Positions 42,865 to 51,839 of a DNA stretch of 64,000 nt are shown piece after piece (within the stretch, counting starts at the first letter, position 1; every line of letters starts with the position of its first letter). The notes beneath the pieces were generated by a model. That model made no database searches and was not told the DNA's origin. It saw nothing but the letters and a program-made list of their open reading frames with translations. The position numbers were made by a program, and so were the translations under genes. Location: NCBI RefSeq assembly GCF_050947875.1, contig NC_134571.1, forward strand, positions 229,472,024-229,536,023, read 5' to 3'. Origin of the DNA: Dermacentor variabilis (Eukaryota > Arthropoda > Arachnida > Ixodida > Ixodidae).

Positions 42865-43210
42865 ATTGGAGATGACAAACTATGCTCGTAATCAATCTTA
42901 CCGCGACTGTGAGAAGCGCACCAGCATCGGGCGCAGGTGCTTCGCGATGAGCAGAGTCATCTTTCCAACTGCGCGGCATGCTGTTGACTGAGGAATGTGA
43001 ACCAGATGCCCGGAGACTCTGAGACGTGCCAGCGCCATAAAACATCAGAGCCATCAGCAACTGCAGCATGGGAGGCACACAGGCTGTCCTCTGTTGTCCC
43101 CGCTTTCCCGGATAGGCAACATAGCAAGAAGTCGCACGGCGTTCTTCATGAATCTGTAGCGATAAAGGAATAGTTCGTCATCATACAGCTCCACCGGATT
43201 CTCTCGGTCA
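42865..43210 (-). pseudogene. PIF/Harbinger transposase N-terminal fragment
   Basis: The minus strand reads ENPVELYDDELFLYRYRF, MKNAVRLLAMLP, then PPMLQLLMALMFYGAGTSQS. This matches the conserved start of Harbinger nucleases (a DDE..F..RFR segment, then L.LLIALRF.ATGSFQ). The frame shifts between the two motifs. The DDE catalytic core was not found further downstream, so the element is non-autonomous. Confidence 0.7.
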
Positions 43211-43529
43211 CGTAGGGCGGGTCACGGAATTTTCGATAAAGGATGCACCTCTGAAAATGCTGTATCCATGGCGTGGGAAGCAAACTCGAAAGCAGCTAAC
43301 CTCCGTGCGATGTCCGTTCGGTAGGCTGCCATGTTGGAATAACGCACGAAGTCGGTTTCAAGCTAGCCCGGGAGCAGACTTGAAATTTGAGCGGACTTCG
43401 ACCCAGTCAAGTCGTTCGCAAGTCGTCCGCAAGGTTGAGTACGATTTAAGACGTGTGGCGAAGCTGTCTTGAGACTGCCAGAAGTCAAGTTCGGGCCAAG
43501 TTAGATCTCTGCATTCGGGGGTTAGGGTA

Positions 43530-44235
43530 ACCTCCTACACAGAGAAGCTCCGGGTACATCCTGGTGACGCCATCCGCTGTAGCGGGTTTCCGAAGGCTTT
43601 CACTAAATAGGGTGAACGATGATAACTAGCGATCATCTTGAGTAGTAACTTGGCCATCCCAGTAAAGATTTAGACCGAGCTCTTGCATTCCTAGGCCTGA
43701 CAAAATCATTTGATGTTTTATACCATCGAGGACCAGCGCTCTGGTTTTGATACTCTTGCTCTGACACGTGACAATTACCTCCGCCCATTCATTGTGCGCT
43801 TGGTTTTTGCCGTCGTATCCATACACACTGACTGGAAAATCTTTCACTGGGTTCTCCAAAATATGTTTCTTGTTCACAACGGGGATGGATGCTCCACTGT
43901 CAACCAACGCGCTGACTTCTTTTCCATTTACATGCACCAGAACATATACCAAGTTGGTGCGCTCTACAAGAAATATTTTGTGTTGTGGTCGCAGTGAATT
44001 GTAATCAGAGGTGTGTGTAGCTGCCTTCCCGCTCTCCTCTTGATATGTGACTTGTATGTTCAGTGGGGCCAGTTCATCTTGAGATTTCACATTATCATAA
44101 CTGCTCACAGGTTGCTCAACATTGTAACACAGTTCTTTTATGTTCTGTAGTAACTTTTCCGTGTTTGACTTTCGAAGCTGAACGCAACACCACATGTCTT
44201 CCGGAAGTCCCTGCATAAGGAGCGCAATCAATGAA
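43530..44235 (-). pseudogene. Gypsy D protease region
   Basis: The retropepsin motif reads SALVDSGASIPVV with its catalytic D, and then GYDGKNQAHNEWAEVIVTC and RALVLDGIKHQMILSGLGMQ, the usual second motif (ILG.D) modified. A stop closes the 201-codon frame at 43626. Beyond it, LRKPATADGVTRMYPELLCV continues to the Harbinger junction. Active-site residues look intact. Confidence 0.75.
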
Positions 44236-44821
44236 GGCTGGATAGAGCAGAGTCAGCTAAATGCAGCAGTCTCCATTTCTCAAAGAAATAGTCAAGAACT
44301 GGCCCGGAGTTGTACTTGTAAGACATAGCTTTATCCCAGCTTTGAAGCTTGTTCTCACCGAATGAAAGTAAAAAGCTCTGTTTCTACTTGTTCCATGGGC
44401 ATTTTTCAGAAGTTTGAAGCTCGTGCCAAATTTTTGCACTACCTCCCAAGTACCAACGCGTGTTCATAACTTTGTTTTTATCCTCTCGCCAGCAATTCCT
44501 GTCACAAGCGTATTCATAAAAATCAAGCCATTCGTGGGCGCTTCCTGTGTACGACCAGTCGTAGACCTCTGGCCTGACAAACTGCATGGGTGTATTCCTC
44601 ATTTGCCGAAAGTTTGGTCGCAATAAAAAATCAAATAGTTGCTGGTGATGCTGGCTATTTGTTTCTTGCAACTTCATTATATCGTGCATCAGTGCACTGT
44701 GGCCCTCTTAATTGCAGTAACATGAGGTTACTTCCGTTTTTGTGAAGACTGGATTCGCTGTGGTGGAACTGCAAAGCTCGCAAGAACGCACAACGTCTGT
44801 GTCATGCTGGAGATCACTCAT
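44236..44821 (-). pseudogene. Gypsy D gag
   Basis: The likely start is ATG at 44821 (MSDLQHDTDVVRSCEL). A stop follows near 44710 before MHDIMKLQETNSQHHQQLFD. The capsid-like part reads YDWSYTGSAHEWLDFYEYA, WREDKNKVMNTRWYLGGSA, then WELQ-type HELQTSEKCPWNK and, after a frame break, LQGLPEDMW-like residues. No CCHC knuckle was seen. It lies directly after a 230-bp leader following the 5' LTR. Confidence 0.7.
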
Positions 44822-45051
44822 CGCAATCTTGAAAGCCTTCGCCAGCGTTCAACTTCAGGTAGACAAGTTGCAGTAGTAAGAGTTCAATATGACAAGTGCT
44901 CACCCAAACAGGACCGCTCTTCACTGCAGACGCACTGCGCAACGTTCACCGGCTTATCATGGGAAACTGCAACACCGGTGCACATTGTCCACAGAAAATC
45001 GGTGTGGCTCAGACGAGTAGCACAAGGTTCCATATGCAACTGTGCCAAATT

Positions 45052-45172
45052 TGTAACAGAACAGGTAACCAGACCGACAAGGCAGCCATCTCTGTTTGTT
45101 TCAGCTCTTCCCAGCCTCCCACTTCTTCGTCTTCGGAATCACCTTTCTCACTTCTTCTTCGGCTAGGTTACA
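45052..45172 (-). repeat. 5' LTR of Gypsy D
   Basis: A 121-bp partner of 30643-30766. On the sense strand the LTR end (CTGTTACA) is followed by AATTTGGCACAGTTGC, whose TGGCACAG could be the primer-binding site. The flank after 45172 is ACTTA, against ACTGA at the other side. Confidence 0.8.
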
Positions 45173-45234
45173 ACTTATATTTTTGTAACTTTATTTTTAA
45201 CTAACAGGTTAACGAGCTAACAGGTTAACGAGCT

Positions 45235-45595
45235 ATGGAAAGAAGAATGATAGGTGTAACATTAAAGGATAAGAAAATAGCAGATTGGGTGAGGGAACAA
45301 ATGCGAGTTAATGATATCTTAGTTGAAATCAAGAAAAAAATACGGGGGGGGGGGGGGGCATGGGCAGGACATGTAATGAGGAGGGAAGATAACCGATGGT
45401 CATTAAGGGTTACGGACTGGATTCCAAGGGAAGGGAAGCGTAGCAGAGGGCGGCAGAAAGTTAGGTGGGCGGATGAGATTAAGAAGTTTGCAGGGACAAC
45501 ATGGCCACAAGTAGTATATGACCGGGGTAGTTGGAGAAGTATGGGAGAGGCCTTTGCCCTGCAGTGGGCCTAACAAGGCTGATGATGATGATGAT
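45235..45595 (+). mobile_element. 5'-truncated RTE element with (TGA)n tail
   Basis: One open frame of 112 codons encodes the RTE C-terminal region: MERRMIGVTLKDKKIADWVR, a G-run (polymorphic poly-G tract at 45345-45358), AWAGHVMRREDNRWSLRVTD, GKRSRGRQKVRWADEIKKFA and RSMGEAFALQWA followed by TAA, then GCTGATGATGATGATGAT. The tandem TGA tail is typical of RTE elements. The 5' end is preceded by a duplicated AGGTTAACGAGCTA. Confidence 0.85.
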
Positions 45596-46139
45596 TTCTA
45601 ACTGACATGCTTGAACGTGTACAAAAGTGTGCCGCTCGATTTGTATCAAGAGATTGACTTCTGTAATAGTGTTACTAACATTGAACTAACGTTGGGATAG
45701 GAGCTTTTATGTACTCCCTGAAAAAACTTTCAGTTAGAAATGTATAAAATTTATAGTGGCAGAATAAAAATGTACAAAGGTATTTATTTGCTTCCACCAC
45801 ATTTCAAATAGACTTGATCGCGGATGGAAAATAAGAAAAATTAAATGTGAAACTAACACTTATCAAAGCACATTTTTTCTGCTTACAATTCGGGAATGGA
45901 ATTGGTTACCCAAACAAATTGTCGAGTGCTAATCTGAACCGATGTTTTCAGCCTTGTTATCAAATGTATGAACGAGTGCAGTTGTCTTCATTTAGTACTT
46001 GCTAAACTTGCTAAATTTGCTTTAATACTTGCTTGTCATGCCTTGTACTTTTTAATTACTCGCCTTTTGCTTAGTTATGTATTCTCACCCCCTCTGCAAT
46101 AATGCCTTTGGGTGCTGCAGGTACTTGGAATAAATGAAG
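45596..46139 (+). pseudogene. LINE RT C-terminal relic and 3' tail
   Basis: The plus strand reads DMLERVQKCAARFVSRD, then, in shifting frames, FQLEMYKIYSGRIKMYKGIY, LLPPHFK, RGWKIRKIKCETNTYQSTFF and IREWNWLPKQIVEC, matching the last 130 residues of CR1/Jockey-type RTs. The 3' tail GGAATAAATGAAG continues after the Gypsy J insertion as AAATAAATAAAGAAAG, so J landed in its tail. The upstream part of the LINE is missing. Confidence 0.75.
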
Positions 46140-46286
46140 TGTAGTGGGTAATATGCACGTGGCACAGTGCGGACTGCCACCGCTGCGGCGCGAGACCCGA
46201 GCTCGGGCTGTTGATGCGAAGCGCTAGGACTCGTGATCTAGAGCTACCTGCGATCCCTCGAACGAGCTGCAATAAACCCCATTTCA
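46140..46286 (+). repeat. 5' LTR of Gypsy J
   Basis: Starts TGTAGTGGGTAATATGC, ends CAATAAACCCCATTTCA with an AATAAA polyadenylation signal 16 bases from the end. Confidence 0.92.
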
Positions 46287-46355
46287 TTTGGTGGAGAAGC
46301 GGGGTGACCTCGAAAACTGGAACTCCGAAGCCGGACGCTACCGACTGCTGTGACC

Positions 46356-47412
46356 ATGCCTGACGAAACCACCCAGGAAGATGCACCACAGCCTCCGACG
46401 GTCATCGTTTCCGCTGCATTGCGCCAGCGTGATCCTGCCATCTTTAGCGGCACCGATGATCATGACGTGGAGGATTGGTTGTCATCTTACGGACGGTTGA
46501 GCCAGCATAACAAGTGGCACGACGTCACCAAGTTGCACAATGTGCTGTTTTACTTCACCGGCGTCGTGAACCTCTGGTTCCGAAACCACGAACACTATTT
46601 CACAACGTGGAGCAGATTCAAGACAAGTTTCACAGAAGTGTTCGGGCGCCCCGCTGTGCGCAAGCTTCACGCAAAACAACGCTTACGGGGGCGCGCGCAA
46701 CATCACGGTGAAACATTCACAAGTTACATCGAAGATGTCATTGACCTGTGTAAGTGCGTGAATCCGTCAATGTCAGAACAGGACAAGATAAAACACATTA
46801 TGAAAGGCATTGATGAGGACGCCTTTCAGATGTTAGCGAAGGATCCGCGTACCGTGGGCCGAAGTTATCAATTTGTGCCAAAGTTTTGACGAGCTACGGA
46901 AACAACACACCTTAGCTCGGCGCCCACCGCCTACGGGAGATTCATTAGCAGCATTGGTTATTGGCGACAACCACACAACTTTGCTGACCCAAATAAAATA
47001 ATTTGTGCGCGAGGAGGTCGCGTGACAGCTCTTGATTTTGCCGATCACGGCGAAGCCTTCTCAATATTTGGCTCCAGCGATCAGACAGGTAATTCAAGAG
47101 CAAGTGACCGAAGCTCTTCCACCTCCGTGTCAGCCAGCTCCCGTGGCCACGCCTCTGACGTATGCTGAAGCCGCTGCATGGGCGCCTCATCTGCCAGGAT
47201 TCTCTCCTCCGCCTTCAGCGCCTCTCCAGCCGGTGTTCTCTCATCCGCCTTCGCCTCGCCAGCCGGTGGCTCCCTTTTTCTGCACACAGCAGCAAGGTAC
47301 AAATCCTTGGCGCACTGCTGACAACCACCCAATCTGCTATGCCTGCGGTCCACCGAGACATGTAGCGCGCTTCTGCCGCCAGTGCTTGCCGGCCTTCGTG
47401 GGCACCGCGTGA
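46356..47412 (+). CDS. Gypsy J gag with zinc knuckle, interrupted
   Basis: The ATG at 46356 opens 178 codons: MPDETTQEDAPQPPTVIVSA, FSGTDDHDVEDWLSSYGRLS, VLFYFTGVVNLWFRNHEHYF, TFTSYIEDVIDLCKCVNPSM and IKHIMKGIDEDAFQMLAKD. A frameshift after DPRTV ends this frame at 46889. Capsid-type sequence resumes in another frame (FDELRKQHTLARRPP), has a stop near 47000, and the frame from 47032 holds a proline-rich linker and CYACGPPRHVARFC, a CCHC knuckle. The motif order is that of Gypsy gag. Confidence 0.8.
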
Positions 47413-47628
47413 CCACCCAGCTCCGGCTTCCGATCATTCCGTATGCCTCAGCGACCACCACCGGAAGTCTACGCTGCTGATGACATACCAGCACCGCAGT
47501 CACAGCTCTACAGTACTCGTCGCTCGCCTGAGACCGTTCACGTCAGCCGCCTGAAGCCGTACCACGACCCCCTTATCGTATCATCACCTTAGGTCGCCAG
47601 GATGGCTCCTCTTCGCCGCGGGGGAAGT

Positions 47629-47775
47629 TGTAGTGGGTAATATGCATGTGGCACAGTGCAGACTGCCACCGGTGCGGCGCGAGACCCGAGCTCGGGCTGT
47701 TGATGCAAAGCGCTAGGACTCGTGATCTAGAGCTACCTGCGATCCCTTGAACGAGCTGCAATAAACCCCATTTCA
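47629..47775 (+). repeat. 3' LTR of Gypsy J
   Basis: Five substitutions against the 5' LTR and no indels, indicating a relatively recent insertion compared with Gypsy D and I. Confidence 0.92.
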
Positions 47776-47792
47776 GAAGAAATAAATAAAGA

Positions 47793-48450
47793 AAGAAATG
47801 GCAATTTGCCAATAGCCGGACCAAAGATCTACAAAGAAAAGCACCTCGCACCATGGAGAGAATCAAGTGCATCGTCTATTTGCGCAAAGAGAAGATGTGC
47901 TTTTCTGTAATCTTGTTCAGGTGGCAATAGTCGATACAGGACCGCCAGGTGTTCGCTTTTTTCCTGATAAGTACCACAGGGGACGCCCAAGGACTTGCAG
48001 ATAGTTCAATGACGTCCTTAGTCAACAATTTCTCAACTTCTGTTTAAAGGGCACGTCATTCAGAAGCAAACACTCAGTATAGGCGCCCATGGCTTGGTCT
48101 AGCATCCCCAGTATCAATGCGATGGGTCACGAGTAAGGTCTGGCCAAGATGCTGCAAAGAAAAATCAAAAACATTCTGGCAAGACGCTAATAAGCGGCGG
48201 AGATCTTTGGACTGAGAAGAGGAGAGGTCCGGGGCACTCATACCGTCAAGAGGGTCTTCAGGCGTAGTACTTGTGTGCGGGCTTCGTGGGGGCGACTGTG
48301 AAGCATCCATAGTCAGGGCCAGAGGGTCGTGTACGTCTAAAGGCGATATGCTGCCCCATGTGATGCCTTTGGGAAGAAATTGTGGTTCGCATCCAAAATT
48401 AAGAATAAGTATACACGTCCGGTTCTCCACAATAGTCGCAACAGAGTGAG
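47793..48450 (-). pseudogene. Gypsy I reverse transcriptase, N-terminal half
   Basis: On the sense strand: HRIDTGDARPSHGRLY, then [44 protein letters not shown] and VDLWSGYWQIA just before the split at about 47793. Frame breaks separate the blocks. It joins [12 protein letters not shown] at 30.6 kb. Confidence 0.8.
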
Positions 48451-48479
48451 GGCGCGCAACACCAGAAGAGCGTCTAGAG

Positions 48480-49012
48480 AAAGCGAAATCACATAGTCAC
48501 TATCACAAACAGTGGGCTCTGAGGTCAGCAGCTGGTCGCAGACAAACAAACTTGACAACACATAAACATGGTAGCAAGACGTGGTTGATGTTGAGTACAG
48601 AAGGGAGTTCCAAATGTAGAAGGCCAGATGAGTAGTCAATAAGGGCAGAATGGGTGCTCAGGAAGTCATGGCCAAGGATGATGTCATGGGGACACTGGTG
48701 TAGAATGGCATATAGAAGTGAGGTCTGGTGGCCAGCAAAGCTCACACATGCAGGACACATTCCAACGACGCAAGAAGTACCGCCACAGGTAACAGGAACG
48801 ACAGGTGGCATGGTGGGTATAAGAGAAAGGCGAGCACTCATGAGAGATAATTGCGCCCCACGTTCTATGAGCGTCGAGACAGGCACGCCGTCCACTTCTG
48901 CATCCAAAAGGTTATGTTGGGCAGCCGGGGACAACAGAGGATTTCCAGGTTGGTTGACCAATGCAGCATCACCTCTGGGAACTGCACTCATCAGTTTTAT
49001 GAAGATGGACAA
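48480..49012 (-). pseudogene. Gypsy I protease
   Basis: The active-site motif is degraded to STLIERGAQLSLM (family form LIDTGAQLSIM, so the catalytic D has become E and T has become R). The second motif survives as CPHDIILGHDFLSTHSALID. The catalytic aspartate is lost, so this protease is dead. Confidence 0.75.
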
Positions 49013-50080
49013 TGAGGGTATGGCGGCGGTGAGCGACGTGGCAGTGGAAAGTGAGAACGCATGTTCTGCAGGAATGATGAGTGGTCATAGTGTGGTGTCG
49101 GGGCAGCGACATCTGGGTACGGTGGGTCATTGTGAGCACGAAATGAGGAGAACTGACTGTCTTTGGGTGGTAAGTGTATGCGGGACGAGGTGGCAATGAC
49201 CGGCGATAGCTACAATCACGGGAAATGTGGCCTATCCCATTACAATTGAAGCATATTGGCCTATTGTCACACGTGCGCCACTGGTTTGAATCGCGGTATC
49301 CAGGATAGGGCGATTGTGGGCGGGGAGGTAGAAAGAAATTGCTGACCACAGGTTGAATTACAGCACAAATTGGATGAGTGTCTGTATTCGCCATCTCTTC
49401 GCATACGATGGCTTGGATCAATGATACTGCCAGGCAGGACTCGTCATAAGAACGGGCCTGGGGAACAGTTGGAGGCATGGCCTCAATCTCATGCCGCACA
49501 AGATGTAGCAAGCTTTCAGTACCAGCTGGCAGGACGTCCTCACAGGTTGAGGTAACGGCAGTTCTAGGAAGCCACTTGAATCGTTGCGTGACAACCGTTC
49601 TTCGCTTCTTCAAAGCTTTGGCACTTTTTTGTGATGTTGTCGGTGGTTGAGCAGTCCTTATATACTAGTAAATTAAAGGCATCATCGGCAATGCCTCTAA
49701 GTACGTGGCTGACTTTGTCAGCTTCAGACATTTTGTTGTCAACCCGCCGACACAGAGCTAATACGTCCTGAATGTACACGACATATGGTACAGTTGATGT
49801 TTGGGCCCAGCACGAAAGTACCTTCTTGGCTGCTCGCTGGCACCAGACTGTCTTCCCAAAGAGCTCCTGCAGTTGCTTGTAGGTGTCCCAACTAGCCAGT
49901 TCCTCCTCGTGTGTTTGGAACCAAACATAGGCTGTTCCCTTGAGGTAGTAGATAATGTTAGCCAGCATAATGGTCAGGTCCCACTGGTTGTTCTTGCTGG
50001 CTCGCTCATATTTAGTCAACCAGTCTTCGACGTCCATGGCATCAGTACTGGAGAAGAGGAGGAGCTGCACCATGCTCTTC
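49013..50080 (-). pseudogene. Gypsy I gag
   Basis: Starts close to the LTR with MVQLLLFSSTDAMDVEDWL, then TKYERASKNNQWDLTIMLAN, YYLKGTAYVWFQTHEEELAS, QELFGKTVWCQRAAKKVL and MSEADKVSHVLRGIADDAFN. After a frame break near 49600 the second half runs through a linker to CFNCNGIGHISRDC, a CCHC knuckle at about 49240. The N-terminal start is very short, suggesting that a few upstream codons are decayed. Confidence 0.8.
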
Positions 50081-50089
50081 CACCAAATA

Positions 50090-50287
50090 TGTTACAGGAA
50101 GATGTGAAAAAGGGTTTATTTACAATATTTACACCGTGGCAGTGAGTGGCACCACAACAAAGATGGTGGGCCAGGGACCAGCTCATCCTCTTCCTCGTCT
50201 GCTACTCAATCTTTTAGTGGGTATACGCCAGCATTTTTAAAGAAAACAAAATGTCTTCTTTGTCCACAGGATAAGTGGCTGGTAACA
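50090..50287 (-). repeat. 5' LTR of Gypsy I
   Basis: Pairs with 27069-27268. On the sense strand its end (CTTCCTGTAACA) is followed by TATTTGGTGGAAGAGC, a primer-binding-like TTGGTGG as in Gypsy J. Confidence 0.85.
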
Positions 50288-50623
50288 ATATAAACTCGGC
50301 ACGTTTCATCAAAAGCTACTGAGAAATAAAAAATTTTGAAGGGTAAGGCTTCATATGGTTGTGACTAACAAAATTCCCCTTCTAAATATACCCTCCCTGT
50401 TATGTCAAAGCAAGACCTATTTGTTACGACTTGCTTTGGTGGCTTAATGACTATGGACTGATAATGATAAAGTGGGACTGAGCAGAGCTGAGTTCATTAG
50501 GTAAATTGAGATATGTAGCAGTCAGGCACACCCGTCCTGCATACAGTGTGCTGTCAGATATTGAAACAAATAACACCTTTATAAAGAACCGTTATTCTCG
50601 GACTACTTGCTTACCAATTCACC
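50288..50623. other. Unassigned DNA
   Basis: No recognisable feature between the Gypsy I LTR and the SINE. Confidence 0.4.
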
Positions 50624-51424
50624 TGCCGTGGCTGCTTAGTGGCTTTAGCATTGCGCTGCTAATCATGAAGTCGCTAGATCAAATTCTGGCCACAGCGGCT
50701 GCATCTTGATGGGGGCAAAATGCAAAAATGTCTGTGTGCCGTGCATTGGGTACCTGTTGTGGAAGTCTAGTATCTCACACGAGTACCAACCGTCGCGGGT
50801 TCGGGCTTATTGAGCCACAGGGCCACGTCAGTCGTCGCCTCACATAATCTAGCATGCCGCTGTGCACCCCTTCACACACTGTGCTGTGTGCTCTCGTGAT
50901 AACCATTGGACCCACTCACTAGAGCTAGGGAAATCTTTGTCGGTTTGAGCCTCCAATAAGTGCAGCTTGCCATAGTATGACACACACTAAGCACTAGGCA
51001 TCATCTTAGGCTTGGTGTTCAGAGAAGGAGCAATACGAGGTATGCAGCCGCCATAGGTGCAAGGTACCACAGACAAGCTAAAGTCCAAGTGATTACAAAA
51101 ACAAAGGGGCCAGCAGATGAGAGGAAAAATACGTGCGTCCCAGAGAAGTCTCCTTCGTGCTTGTACTGCTGGTCATTTTGCCGCAGCCAGCAGCGTGTGC
51201 ACCATTGCTGCAAACCAGTCTGCGGAAAAGCCAGCCCGGACAGTCGTTGCGAGTGGAAAGGGGGACGTGTAGGGATGACAGAATAGGTAAAATGCCCATG
51301 CAAAGGTACTGGGCACTCCTGAATTCCTACTGCGCTAAAGATCCCGATGTGGTCAAAATTTCCTGATTCCCTGACTAATATGCCTCATAATCAGATTGTG
51401 GTTTTGGCTTGCAAAACCTCACAA
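50624..51424 (+). mobile_element. Ruka-like tRNA-derived SINE split by a 583-bp insert
   Basis: The head (50624-50750) reads GCCGTGGCTGCTTAGTGGC, a degenerate tRNA A/B-box region, then GATGGGGGCAAAATGC and GTGCCGTGCATTGGG. The tail (51334-51424) continues CTAAAGATCCCGATGTGGTC, AAAATTTCC, CTCATAATCAGATTGTGGTT and TTGGCTTGCAAAACC. This is the conserved body of tick tRNA-derived SINEs. The insert between 50751 and 51333 is unassigned and has no coding motif. A target duplication for the insert is not evident. Confidence 0.7.
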
Positions 51425-51839
51425 TCAAATTTTTTTTAATTCGTTATGTGCAATGCTATTGGTGCCTAGGTGTTTTGTTTTGTTATGTTTCGATTATGCT
51501 TCTTGTTCATGTCATTTGTTTACAAGGTTTCTACGTGTTAATTAAGCAATGAGGGAAGTGCGGTCAGTCCTAATCTGCAGCTTTGACTTTTAGACATGGT
51601 TTCAGGCGAAAAAAATAAGACACAGACCACAGATTAAAAGATAGGACAGGCGCACACTCGCAACAGATTTTCTTTTTCCCCAATGCTTCACTTATATACC
51701 GTCAGGAATGCGAACAGGAACATACAGAGGATACACATGAGATACACACACACGTACACATGAATGGAATACACACATCCACACATACAATAGATTATAC
51801 ACCTACATGAGATACACACGAGGTACAAACCAAACCTAA

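Larger units (their letters stand above)
41599..43521 (-). mobile_element. PIF/Harbinger transposon, 1923 bp, TTA duplication
   Basis: The ends read CCCCCAAATGCAGAAATCTA (left) and CCCCCGAATGCAGAGATCTA (right, other strand), continuing through ACTTGG. TTA lies on both sides (41596-41598 and 43522-43524), the target signature of PIF/Harbinger. Removing the element with one TTA restores the Gypsy D frame (LCVGGYP then KATSKC). The interior holds a decayed transposase start on the minus strand and foreign sequence. Confidence 0.85.
30643..45172 (-). mobile_element. Gypsy D: LTR retrotransposon inserted in the Gypsy I nest, itself carrying six insertions
   Basis: Short direct LTRs (TGTAACAG...GGTTACA) at 30643-30766 and 45052-45172 bracket a full minus-strand Gypsy order: gag 44.8 kb, protease 43.9, RT start 41.6-41.1, RT end 36.99-36.4, RNase H 32.0-31.5, integrase 31.4-30.8. 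The flanking 5-mers ACTGA and ACTTA fit a worn target duplication. Insertions: a Tc1-like element (with a pogo-like element inside), a LINE, a hairpin, a Harbinger, plus an unassigned 410-bp piece and a microsatellite. The LTRs differ at about 15 of 121 sites by eye. Confidence 0.85.
46140..47775 (+). mobile_element. Gypsy J: short gag-only LTR retrotransposon (TR-GAG-like), 1636 bp
   Basis: LTRs of 147 bp each (46140-46286, 47629-47775) differ at 5 sites by my count. The 4-bp duplication GAAG flanks both sides. After the 5' LTR is TTTGGTGGAGAAGC (primer-binding region, the same type as in Gypsy I), and before the 3' LTR the purine-rich GCGGGGGAAGT. Inside are gag and the last residues of the integrase (VHVSRLKPYHDPLIVSSP); the rest of pol is absent. 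It must have moved using another element's enzymes. Confidence 0.9.
27069..50287 (-). mobile_element. Gypsy I: old LTR retrotransposon hosting an 18-kb nest
   Basis: Two homologous direct repeats (27069-27268 and 50090-50287, both TGTTAC...TAACA) bracket one complete minus-strand Gypsy order: gag, protease, RT N-half on the right, then RT C-half, RNase H, integrase on the left. The RT is split exactly between WSGYWQIA (right, 47.8 kb) and [14 protein letters not shown] (left, 30.6 kb). Everything between is other mobile elements, and the integrase is split by a Tigger. The LTRs differ at roughly one site in five, so this is an old copy. The flanks (TATGT and ATATA) do not form a clear duplication. 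Confidence 0.85.

Noticed and set aside
27069..45172. Endogenous retrovirus with envelope
   Set aside because: No envelope-like ORF follows the integrase in any Gypsy copy here; integrase ends run straight to the polypurine tract.
50624..50750. tRNA gene
   Set aside because: The tRNA-like head is degenerate and lacks a cloverleaf and anticodon arm; the downstream body identifies a SINE.
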